NCBI GenBank assembly: GCA_958496175.1
Contig: OY292278.1
Span: 11,346,001 to 11,410,000 of the forward strand
Origin: Sisyra terminalis
Taxonomy: Eukaryota; Arthropoda; Insecta; Neuroptera; Sisyridae
Direction of reading: 5' to 3'
Length of the DNA stretch: 64,000 nt
Positions 51,048 through 62,833 of this stretch are shown piece by piece. Positions within the stretch are counted from its first letter, which is position 1, and the number at the start of each line of letters is the position of its first letter. The notes below the pieces were generated by a model. The model saw nothing but the letters and a program-made list of their open reading frames with translations, was not told where the DNA came from and made no database searches. The position numbers and the translations under genes were made by a program.

Positions 51048-52422
51048 TTAATACTAATTTATTTAAAATTTATCTGTTTGTTGATAGATTAGGTAGTTAA
51101 GGTACTTATTTATTTATTTCTATATTTTCTTTATGAAGTTTGGAATGGGACAAATGTCAGTATTGTGCCGGTATCGTGAAAGGTCATAGATTATCAAATT
51201 TCAGTTCTTTTAAATTAGTTTAATCAATATAGTTGATTGATGAGGGTTTCAAATGGTTCCAAATCTAATTAATATTACATAATTTGAAGTTTCGTTACCT
51301 TAGGGTGCGTATTACGTATATATGTCATTTTGTCTGTAATAAACTAGGCACTATCCATAAAATAAATTATTGGCGACATATACGCTAAAATCTAATTGGT
51401 TTATTAAGAGTACCATATCTTCTACCATATCTATATTTAAGTCTTAAAACTTCAATTTTTTTTAAGGATAATCTAAAGAATTAATACTTGCATCTTCAAG
51501 CAGGCTTCTTGTATAAAACAAGTATCTAATAGACTTTTCCGAATTTTGAAAAATTTACAATTTTTTTTATAGTTTTTCACCTATAATTCCAATACCTCAA
51601 ATATAATCATCAAAAATTTAATTTTCCAAAGCACTTTGGAAAGAATTCGACCTTGTCAAAATTAAAGCCAATTGAATCGTTCTACAACAAACAAAGAAAG
51701 GGCAACCCTATTGAATAAATCTGTCGGGTTAATCAGCCGCAGGGCTATTAAGTAGGGGTGTAATACATCGGACCAAACGGGGTAGGTTTGAACTGTTTTC
51801 CGATTACGATTGACTTGCAAATTTATAGATATTAAACGATGAGTAATCATAACCTCGTGTTCAAAATGAAGTTTGCATATTCGAATGCGATAAGGACGAG
51901 GAAAATTAATAGAAACTTAAATTGGCTGATGATCGAAAAGCAGTTTTCGATAATGAGTCACTTTAACGTGCGGCAAATTGATATTGAGTGAAATTTCAGC
52001 AGAAAACTTAAAACTTTCGGAAGATTTCAATAAAGTATTTCAATTTTCTTGGCCAATTATAACTTCTTTTTTTTTTTAAAGTGGAAAATTTTTGTTTGCA
52101 AATTAAAATTGGAAACTGTTGGGAGGGAAATTTTTTTTTGAAGACAATTTAACTTTGTATCGAGGAATGTTCTTTGATGAGTAATAATTTTTTCTTATTA
52201 AAAACTTTATGGAGGCTTTTTTTAAGATTTAATGTTGGAAATTTTTCTCGTCTGTCTTTCTTTGATATTTAAAGAATTTACTCTTTTAATAAAAATTATT
52301 TTACAAGTTCTTTGAGCAGAAGAAATTTAAGAAATGGATTCTACTTTTAATTTTACTCTTTAAACGTAGAAAAAAATTATAATCTTGTTAATCTCTGTTA
52401 ACACCAATGGTATTTTTTATTA

Positions 52423-53818
52423 GGGTCACTCCAAATAAAGCGATCCAAAAATAAATGAAATGGTTGCTCGAACATTTAAAAAAAAAAATTGTGTGCTATC
52501 ACCCCAACATGTTGGTAGCTCAAATTCATCATTATTTCAAATTTATTGTTTTTAGTTTTCCAGTGCTGGCAATATTAGTTATACTAGACGCAGACATTTT
52601 CGCACTTTTAAGGGTTTACAGAAACTTGATTATCTCAGGCCCTATTTGTCCTATCAAAATAAAACTAAAAACAGTGTGTTCATGAAAGTATAAGCTATAA
52701 GGTTGTAATAAGACATTTTTACCTAAATGTAATTCTAAGGGGTGAAATTTCAGCCTAAATTTTTAGCTCTCATTTGTAAAAACTCCAATTTTGACGGAAA
52801 GATTGTGAAAGAAGGGAAAGAGTCTACACGTTAAAACTTTTTTTACAAACAATTAGGTACTAGTTGTATTCAAAAAGAAAATTTGAAGTCTGGGACTTTA
52901 AGCTTTTTTAGAATAAAAAATAACAAAATTTGGAAATTTTCAAAATTTGCAATTTTCTGAGCTCAATATCTCTGGTGGAGAACCAGATAAAAATCTGAAA
53001 TATTACCTCATTATAGTACTGTATGATAGTATTATGCACCTAAAATTTGGAGTTGGAAATTTGACTAGGAGCAGAGGTATTGCAAGCACAAAATATCAAA
53101 ATAATGCATACTTCAGTAGGTGAGTATAATGTATTTGACCATTTAATATGTAACATATACTTAGCAAAAAGAGCATTTTACACAAAACAACATAAATTCT
53201 GGGCTAACTGTTATTCATATCTTAAATTTAAAACATATACTTCTTTCTGAAAGCTAATAATATGTGTACGTACCCATAGTCATTAACTAATCTTGGTGTT
53301 CCAAATTTTGTTTTTTTTTTTTTTTTTAGATAATTTTAAAAAGGTTTAAAGTCTCAGATTTCAAATTTTGTTTTTGGATACAACTAGTACCTAATTGTTC
53401 GTAAAAAAAGTTTTAACGTGTAGACTCTTTCCCTTCCTTCATAATCTTTCCGTGAAAATTGGAGTTTTTACAAATGAGAGCTAAAACTTTAGGCTAAAAT
53501 TTCCCTTAGAATTACATTTAGGTGAAACGTCTTATTACAACCTTATAGCTTATATTTTCATGACCCCTCTGCTTTTAGTTTCATTTTGATAGGATAAATA
53601 GGGCCTGAGATAATCAATTTTCCGCAAACCCTTAAATGTGCGAAAATGTCTGCGCCTAGTAAAACTAATATGGCCACCACCGGAAAACTAAAAACAATAA
53701 AATTAAAATAATGATGAATTTGAACTACCAACATGTTGGGGTGACAGCAAAAAACAAAATCAGAATTAAAAAAAGTAGTCAAGCGACCGGTGCTGGACCG
53801 ACTGAATTGGACTGACCC
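52423..53818. mobile_element. Foldback element, about 1.4 kb
   Basis: Ends GGGTCACTCC (52423) and GGACTGACCC (53818). Arms reach inward to about 52955 and 53300. The strongest block covers about 52495-52870 and its mirror. Open frames of 76 and 93 codons in the two arms encode similar peptides but are mirror copies without sign of coding selection. Confidence 0.9.
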
Positions 53819-55216
53819 ATTATCCTTGCATACTTTCACAATTTGAGATCTATCTTTTTACTTATTTGTTTATTAAAAATTATCAAATAAGTGCAATTTT
53901 CCTGTTTTTTTTTCTATCTTCATTCGTTAACCGTTTTTCCCGTTGAACTTAATTTGTGGATTTGATGAAATTTGTTTAGATCATATCTGGATAGTCCGCT
54001 CTGGGAAGGAAAAGAGTTCATATTGAATGCTGTAAAAAGGATAATGAAGGAATCCAAAACGTCAAAGAAAATCCTTAAATATCAACCGCAATTATTCTTC
54101 GTTTATGTTAACAAAATCAGATATAAAATGATTGATTAAATATCCTATTTCATTGTAATAAAAACACATTATTTTTACCTTTAATTACGGTTCAATTAAA
54201 AACAAACTGTTTTGTTTTATTAACCGAAAATTTCGAATTGCAATGTACAAACTTTATGAATATTTATGCGGTAAACGGATGGAACAAATGGGACCGGAAT
54301 ATGTCAAACGATAAATATTCTAGGAACGTCGCGAAATGACGCGATATTTGCCTCATTAACGTCATATAGACCAATGATTTATCCTCGAACAAACAAAATT
54401 AGAAAAGCTCGCCAGTTAGTAAAATACCAATTAAAACGTCAATAATGTGCGTTGGTAAATTGATGCCAAATAACAGCGGTTGGGTGGTACGGAATTGATG
54501 GGGTTGTGAAGCCAATGACGAATTAGTCTCACGAAATGTTCGCCTTTTTTTAGCTGTTTTTTTTATGAGGGAATTGTTTTAATTATTTGATATTTCAGGC
54601 AATTGTAAACGCTTGGATGGATATGATTGAAAAGAAAATGATTTTATTTTTAATTAAAATTATATTTTCGTTGGTCTTAAACGGTGTTAGGGGGTCTAAG
54701 AATGGGAAAAATCATTTTTTTTTTTTGTTGGAGTGTATAGAAAATCCAACGTTTCTTTGTTCGTCTTTTGTTTAAGCATCTATCAATTGAAATCGAATTT
54801 TTCGATTTGAGCTATTTAGGTTTTAGTATATCATAAGATTTGATGACAAATCGACAAAAATCTAGAATTATCGAATGAAAATGACCAATTTAAATTTCTT
54901 ATTGGTAAAATTATAAAATTTAAATCAAGTTTCTGTAAATCGAAGAACAATAAACACGTCCTAATCTACCACGATTATTTTTTCTAACCGTAAGGGACGA
55001 AACAATGGGTTCCACATTGAAACTGTCCTTTTTTAACTTAAAACTATACAATATTTCATTATGGCTATAAAACTAACGCACATATTGTTAAAAATAATCA
55101 AAAATGTTTTAAGTTAATATCAAAACATATTGCTACTTTTTTTTTAAATAAGAAGACAATTCAAGTTGCTTAAGATCGGTTTTTTTATTTAATATTTTTA
55201 TTATTCAATTAGCTAC

Positions 55217-55244
55217 GTTTCGTTACGTATCGTAACTTCATCAG
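55217..55244 (-). ncRNA. Hammerhead-like ribozyme core
   Basis: Minus strand: CTGATGA, then AGTTACGATACGTAAC (5-bp stem GTTAC/GTAAC, loop GATAC), then GAAAC. A clean stem II; stems I and III not resolved. Confidence 0.5.
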
Positions 55245-55375
55245 GCTTCTTGATTCACAAAAATAAAATATTTTCAATTTAAATTCAATAAATAAATAAA
55301 AATACCATTTATTAATAGTTTTTTTCATTTATTGAATTTCAATTGAAAATATTATATTTTTGTGAATCAAGAAGC

Positions 55376-55403
55376 CTGATGAAGTTACGATATGTAACGA
55401 AAC
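55376..55403 (+). ncRNA. Hammerhead-like ribozyme core
   Basis: Inverted partner of 55217-55244: CTGATGA, stem GTTAC/GTAAC with loop GATAT, GAAAC. It differs from its partner by one loop base. Stems I and III not resolved. Confidence 0.5.
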
Positions 55404-56018
55404 GTAGTTAATTGAATAATAAAAATATTAAATAAAATAACCGATTTTAAATAACCTGAATTGTCTTATTATTTAAAAATATAAAAGGTGAGATCTGAAT
55501 TTTATCATCCATACTGATACTCTTAATTTTCAACTTTAATTCATTAAGTCTAATAAATGTTTTCCTTATTTGTAAAAGCCAAGTTTTCAATACACTTAAC
55601 ACAATTTTCCTCCATTCCGAAGAAACAAAATTTAGAGTAATTTTTAAGGGATGAAAATGTTTTCTATGGCGGAAAACAAGAAAAATTGTATAAACTGTTA
55701 TTTTTTTGTTTTGACAACCCCCCACTGTATATTTCGGTTTCAATATATACCTTGTGACGTCACAAAAAATCCATAGGCGTACCCATCGTTTTGGGGCTCT
55801 CATTTGCTTATTCAATGGCAAAATCCTCAAAATTTTTGTTATTTATTCTGACTATTAATCAGCGTCATATTGATAAGACCTGCACTAAAGTTTACAGGCT
55901 CATATCTACTACTTTCTACTGCACATATGCTGCCAGCTTATTTCAGAAATTTTATTCAATAATTCTTGAGAGACAATTGCTGAATTTAATAAAATATTTT
56001 TCAAAAAATAGTAAAAAA

Positions 56019-56847
56019 TATAATAAGTAAATTGTGGGCAATAAGGACGAAGCTTCTCGTGGAATATTATTTATTTTATCTCCAATGTTTCGTCAGTCAT
56101 TCCTGGCTTCTTCAGGGCTCTATAATGAAAATACATAACATTTAAAAATAGCAACAACTATTGTCAAAATTATAAATAAATAAATTACAATTCATAAGTC
56201 TTAGTCTATATAAATCTTAGTTAATTTAATGTGAAATCTAGCCAAAAAATAATTAAATTTCAATACCATTATTTAAATACTAACCAAAATTTAAAAATTA
56301 CTCCACAAATGTCATAAAAATTAGCAGTAAAATGACCCAACTGGTAGAACAACAGACCAAGAATACAATTTGGTATTTATAAATAAAAGTTTTTTTAAAA
56401 AACATTATTGAAAAAACACAAACACACATGTTATAATAATAATAATAAATCGACTTGCTTATTATTTTTTTAAACAATTTTTTATTTATCAATACCAAAT
56501 TGTATTCTTGGTTTGTTGTTCTACCAGTTGAGTCATTTAACAGCATATTTTTATGACATCTGTGGAGAAATTTTTAAATTTTGGTTAGTATTTAAATAAT
56601 AGTATTGAAATTTAATTATTTTTTGGTTAGATTTCACATTAATTAACTAAGATTTATATCGACTAAGACTTATGAATTGTAATTTATTTATTTATAATTT
56701 AGACAATAGTCGTTGCGATTTTAAAATGTTATGAATTTTCATTATAGAGCCCTGAAGAAGTCAGGAATAACTGACAAAACGTTGGTGATAAAAAAATAAT
56801 ATTCCACAAGAAGCTTCGTCCTTATTGCCCACAATTTAATTATTATA
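56019..56847. mobile_element. Palindromic element, about 830 bp, with paired hammerhead-like cores
   Basis: Arms of about 390 bp meet near 56400-56460. Ends match the element at 39914-40241 (AAATTGTGGGCAATAA). The minus-strand core (56087-56115) is intact; the plus-strand core (56752-56780) has CTGAAGA and the GTCAG/CTGAC stem but AAAAC for GAAAC. Sequence beyond its right end (to about 56881) matches, inverted, the sequence outside the left end of 39914-40241. Confidence 0.85.
56087..56115 (-). ncRNA. Hammerhead-like ribozyme core
   Basis: Minus strand: CTGAAGA, then AGCCAGGAATGACTGAC (stem with one mismatch), then GAAAC. Stems I and III not resolved. Confidence 0.4.
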
Positions 56848-59800
56848 TTTAAAAAGACAAGGACTTAAACAACATGGATTAAAAAACATATTTCAAGGAA
56901 AAGTTGGATTTCAAAGAGATTAAAGCATTTAAAAATTCATTAAAAAATCACAGCATAATAAAACATATTGATAGAGAATTAGTCGAAGAAATTCCAGAAC
57001 TTCCATTCTGTAACATTTACCTTCAATTTTTCCAGGGGAGTTACATTTAATTCTTTCACCTTCTATTGATATTTTAGCATTGTAAAAGAATGAGATTGTA
57101 AATTCTTGACAAAATCAATCATAAAATGCTTTTAAAAAAATAAAATACTTCGCTTTTAATTTCACTTTGAACAATCAGAAGAGAGCTTTATATTTTTTAT
57201 GATAAAAGCTCGACAGTGTCTTCATTTACATCATTCTTTTATCGAACACATTTTAATGTTAATCATTTCAATTGAAATTACTTTTTTTCCCTTTTGATAT
57301 TGTACGTCGACGTCAATAAGACAATATTCTTTCGATGGATATTACGCTTTAAAAAATCGCTTTTTTATTGCCATATATTAATAATGTAATAAAAAAAAAG
57401 ATGTTCAACTTGAAAAAAATCAATCAGCAAATGTTCTCGACGGCTTTAATTTTATTATGACGTAAAAATTGATTATAATAATTCAGCTTGATTTTCATCT
57501 AAAGCTCATTTCTTCAATGATAACTCATGTAATAATTTCATTAGAAATGTGAAATTGAATTTGAGGCAATAAATTTCGACAAACAACGTTGTAATGTAAT
57601 GCTTAATAAAATCAAGCCGATGAAAACGATTGGAATTTATTTCCTTTTTCTACGACCAATCGGATCGATAATGGTCCCATAAATAGCGATTCGACTCTCT
57701 TATCAATTAGATAATCGCCAATTTAGCAGCTATCGCTGATACTCTTGGTTCGTCATATTGAACTAAACGAGGATATGTGTACCGAAAGCTCAACGTTTAG
57801 GGGTTGGAGTGATTTGGGGTGATGTGACCGGTGCTGGCGGTTTTTCGGTAGATCATGGTACATTAATTTGTGGTGACGCAATTGTGGCTTATCGGTGCGA
57901 TTAAAGAGTGCCAATTTTCAATTTGGCATCGAATTGAAAGTAGTCAAATCACGTGGGATTATAAATTTGGAGATTAGAATTTGAAAAATTTCGTAAGAAA
58001 AAGTATATTTTTAGGTTCAATTTTTATTTTTTCATTAGAAAAAGAGTGGTTCTCGTCTTCTATTTCATTTACTAAAGTTCCTTTTTGTATTCCTTGCAAA
58101 TGTTTAACAAATCCAGATAAAAAAAATTAGAAAGGGTCTAGCAAGATCCACATGGCGAGTTGGCCCCCAAATAGGAACCTATGTCGAAACTTATGTTAAA
58201 ATATCGGCTTGATATACAAACACATTTTATATACTTTTCGCGACGAAATTCCTCTTTGACCTGGAGATATGGGCAAAAATGTCCCCCCGCATGGCTATTT
58301 TTCAAAGTTATATATCTCAAAAACTAATTAAGCTAGAGAAGTAAAACCAACGCGAGGCTTTAGATTATTTAACAGAGTATATTATATATTTTTTTGAAAT
58401 TTTTAGAAAAAAAAAATATACAAAAAAAATCCAAAAAGCAAATGAAATATTTTTTTTTATGTGTTCTCTGAAAATGACAATCACGAAAAAAAATATTTTA
58501 TGCTTCTACACGAGCACTATAACTCAAAAAAATTGCGGGAAAAAATAATTGGTGCAAAACCTTGAAAAAAAATAAAATGTGATTTACGCCTACTAATATA
58601 CCTTGGTTTTATTTTTTTTCGAAGTGTTTCACCAACTTTTTTTCACAAAACTTTATAAAAATATAGACCACATATAGGAGCAAAACATATATTATTTTCA
58701 TAATTGTAAGTCTAAGGAAACAAAAAAAAAATTATTCGTTTTTTTGTTTTTCTATATTAACTCCTAAGATGATTACTTTCAAGATCAAAATGATCCCAAA
58801 ATAAGAATAAAAAAAAATGATCGTCTCTGCTATAATTCATTACAACTGGAATATTATGAACCTAAAATAATTTAGTTAGTATCTCGTAGGACACAGAATT
58901 CTGGATAATTATTGTTCATATGAATAATAACAAATAAAAGCTGTTGAATGAGAACAATATCCCACTGTAAAGTTTGTATTGGAGAATTACAGGAATAACG
59001 GAAAATACTGTTACAATCTTTACCATTCGAAATAAAATCTTTCGATATACGACCGTCTTTGCTATTTATACATATGCTTTGATTTTACTTCTACCCTAAT
59101 GACATTAGGTGCTTATTTTACACATTGTTTTAAAATATTATTTTATTGTTAATTTATTCACCCACTTTAGGTAGAAACTGTAAAAATTTTGATATGAGCC
59201 AGTGAATAATATCCTTAGCTAAACAATGAAAACCAAATAATTCAGATACCGTCAATATGTACCCAGAATTAATTGGAGACGCATAGTATTCCAGTTGTAA
59301 TAAATTTTAACAGTGACGATATTTTTTTTTATTCTTATTTTAATAAAAATTAAACAATAGTTGTTTTTTTTTCTTTTGAAGTGTTTGTATTTGGGGGCCA
59401 ACTGCTAAGCACTTTGTAAGTTATTAATTGAGAAGTTGATCTATCTATTTAAATAAATTCATGGAGAAGGAATGATTTGATTTTTTTCTTCAACAACAAA
59501 AATTTTGTTGGTTCCAAATCCTATTTTCAAGAAATCTAAAACATTCAACCGTACACCCCGAAATTTTCCTTTGAAGAACACAAAATCGGAACCGTTGAAT
59601 TTCAGTAATTTTCCCCTTCACTAACCATCTTTGGCACGAGAAAACATCATCTAATCAATGTTGCGCGATGAACTTCCACCTACCAACAATATCCTTAATT
59701 ATTTCTACAGTCCGCAAGTGTAATTGTGTTATTGGTAGTTATTTTAGTGAACAGATTTTCGTCACTCGAAGAACAAATAGATCTCTGATTAAATTTCTAG

Positions 59801-61156
59801 ATGAAAGCATTTTCACGTTTCACCAACTCAATTCCACTTAGAGCACAGGATCGTTCAATGTTGTCTCACTTTAAACCACCGGAACTGATTTACAAAGCTG
59901 CACTAATTGCCTCGATAAATATATAAAGAGACTAAAACGACCTTACACTCCTACACTTGTGTGAAAACTTAAAGAAAAGTCACTTCTACAGTGATGATTT
60001 CAAAGAAAATAATTTCCTGGAAAATTTGTTAGAAGAATCGTTGATATCTTAAGAGAAAGTAAATGGCAAAGAGGACGATTGTTTCGTTTATTTCTGCTTT
60101 GGTAGAAAGTTTTTTTAAGGAATTTTCCCAAATAAACATAAGACTCGTTAACCATATTCGTCAATACTAGTGCCATCTCTTGATAAAAAGTTTCATTGCT
60201 CTGATGAAAGTTTTGTTGTGATATCATTGCTCTCCTTTGATTTATCAAATTATAATTGCTCCGCTAATGAAATATAACGTAAATGAGCCTTTAGCATCAA
60301 CAAATGAATAGCACAACCAATGGCGGAAATTGCATGGAGCTTGTATGAAAGACGCCAAAGATATTCTGTGTTCTTCGCTTGTGAAGTTCAAAGATTGATG
60401 TAACGAACAACTCCCATTTACACCCAACACCCCCTCATTGTGCACCCGTGTAATTAGTGCCGGATAATTTGATTTAATATTCCCGTACGTATATATTTCA
60501 TCTTTGAAAGCCCCGAGTCGTAGACTCCACACCCGAAAACTGAAAACTGGAAGACTGGAAACGGAAAATGCGACCGAAAGACATTTCCATTATTGTCGTG
60601 GAAATTGTCACAATGACTATTGAAGTTTTCATTGAGAGGAGCTTTTCGCCATGCTCGATTTATCGAGACGTGTTTTAAGATACTTTTGTCAATGGTATGA
60701 CGCATGTTCATCGGGCGAAAGCTCACGAGTTGGAGCAAAGCTCGTACAGTTCATTAAGTAAACAGAAAATTGTATTGTTTTATCTGGAAATTTTCGTTCG
60801 AAGTTCGCGAAGCGAAAATATAATTAATTTGATATTAAGAAAATATTAACGATGGTTTCGTTCGCTCGTCACGAAAGACTGGAAGCTCGATTTTCGAAAG
60901 CGTCATTACCCTACTTAGATTAAATCACGAAGCAAGCTACGGAAGTAAATTTGATTTGTACTGCCAGGTATAATCGATCATGACAACAGAAACTTTAGTT
61001 CTTAGAAAAATATAGAATAGGGTATAGTGATTTACGTGCACAATCGTAGTGAAACTACTTCGATGCTAAGATCATAATTTTCTTGGTGATTTTAACGCCA
61101 GAAAGGAGCCAAACCTGTAACTTTCAAATATCAGTTCCCAACTTTAAAACAAAACC

Positions 61157-62337
61157 TCCATAAAGTTAGCACTCCACTTTGGAACTTGGAGAAAATAACT
61201 TCGAAATATTTTGGTGTTTTTTTGCCATTCAAGAGTTCTAGAAAAAATGATTGTAGATTGCATATTTTCCAGGAAAACCCAATGTGCCAACTTGACGTTT
61301 AAAACTTTTCTATAAAAATTGAAATTTTGATTTTTTTCTTGCAAAAAACACTAATAAATGGCGGAAAAAATTATAACTTCAATACTTGGAAAATGAACCA
61401 AATCGAGTTTTTTTTTTTCAAATGAATTTTTCCGGTAAAATATTTTGCAATTATTTTCTCCAAGTTCCAAAAGTGTAGTGCTAACATTATTGTAGAATTT
61501 CAGATTCTCGATGATAATAGATTGATAAAATATTCAGAGGATTTGGATCAAAAATAATCGGTTAAAACTTTATTTATAACATGCATGTAATAAATAAAGT
61601 TTTAACCGATTATTTTTGATCCTAGTCCTCTGAATATAATAAAGTTTTAACCGATTATTTTTGATCCTAGTCCGCTGAACATTTTATCAATCTATTATCA
61701 TCGAGAATCTGAAATTCTACAATAAAGTTAGCACTACAGTTTTGGAATTTGGAGAAAATAATTACAAAATATTTTGCCGGAAAAATTCATTTGAAAAAAA
61801 AGCTCGATTTGGGTCATTTTCCAAGTATTGTAATTATATTTTTTTCCACCATTTATAAGTGTTTTTTTGCAAGAAAAAAATCAAAATTTTAATATTTATT
61901 GAAAAGTTTTAAACGTCAAGTTGGCACATTGGGTTTTCCTGGAAAATATGCGAGTTACAATTGTTTTTCTAGAATCGTTGAATGACAAAAAAACACCAAA
62001 ATATTTCGAAGTTATTTTCTCCAAATTCAAAAAGTGTAGTGCAGACTTCATTATAGAATTTCAGTTCCTCGATGATAATAGATTAATAAAATATTCAGCA
62101 GACTAGGATCAAAAATAATCGGTTAAAACTTTATTATATTCAGAGGACTAGGGTCAAAAATAATCGGTTAAAACTTTATTTATTACATGCATGTAATAAA
62201 TTATTAAATAAAATTTTAACCGATTATTTTTCACCCTAGTCCTTCCTCTGAATATAATAAAGTTTTAACCGATTTAACCGATTATTTTTGATCCAAGTCC
62301 TCTGAATATTTTATTAATGTAGTGCTAACTTCATGGA
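61157..62337. mobile_element. Composite foldback, about 1.18 kb, with repeated hairpin modules
   Basis: TCCATAAAGTTAGCAC at 61157 mirrors GTGCTAACTTCATGGA at 62337. Inside are two inverted units of about 335 bp (about 61157-61496 and 61722-62050), each with its own terminal repeats. They are separated and followed by hairpin clusters built from GGTTAAAACTTTATT and AACCGATTATTTTTGATCC. Two hairpins centre on ATGCAT (near 61583 and 62190). No coding capacity. Confidence 0.8.
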
Positions 62338-62821
62338 CATTTTTTATCCATCGTGGTTTGTCTCACTTCCAACCTGCGAATAACTTAGGTATTTGGAACT
62401 AGGAATATCTTGAGTTTTGTATATTCAAAAGGATATCTGAATTATTATGTCTAACAGGAATCGTGGAATTAATGAAGGGAATTAATGGGAGTTGGATGTG
62501 GAATACTAACAATAATGAAGCGTATTCGTCGCCTTTATGGATAAGATTTTTTTTTTAATACTTATTAATTTATTTAGTAGGAATTGAACTCGTAGGGTCC
62601 CTAGTCTACATTAGTCTGACCTTACAAAATTAGAAAATATTTACATTCCTCTAACCATCGTCATGAGGGAACAATGGTGTCAAAAATCTTAACAACTGTA
62701 TACAAGAAAAAAAAAAGAAACAAAACATAAAATCCAAAACCATACGACGACTTGATAAGAATTGTTTAACATTCTTAAAACTACAAGAAAACATTAATGT
62801 GCCCTCTTTTTAGTCTCTTGT

Positions 62822-62833
62822 GGGGGGGGGGGG
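62822..62833. repeat. G homopolymer of 12
   Basis: Twelve consecutive G on the plus strand, the longest GC homopolymer in the window. Confidence 0.95.

Larger units (their letters stand above)
55138..55480. mobile_element. Palindromic element, about 343 bp, with two intact hammerhead-like cores
   Basis: Arms pair from AAATAAGAAGACAATTCA (left) inward through CAATTAGCTACGTTTCGTTA to the axis near 55310. Both cores are intact, on opposite strands. A shortened relative lies at 41033-41143. Confidence 0.85.

Noticed and set aside
52455..53839. Similar 76- and 93-codon open frames in the two arms of the 1.4-kb foldback
   Set aside because: The frames are mirror copies of one repeat. Over about 56 aligned codons I counted roughly 11 amino-acid-changing and 3 silent differences, so there is no sign of coding selection.
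61144..62106. Similar open frames (AHWVFLENM) in the arms of the 61-62 kb foldback
   Set aside because: The similarity is lost after about 25 codons because the two arms continue in different frames; not a maintained protein.
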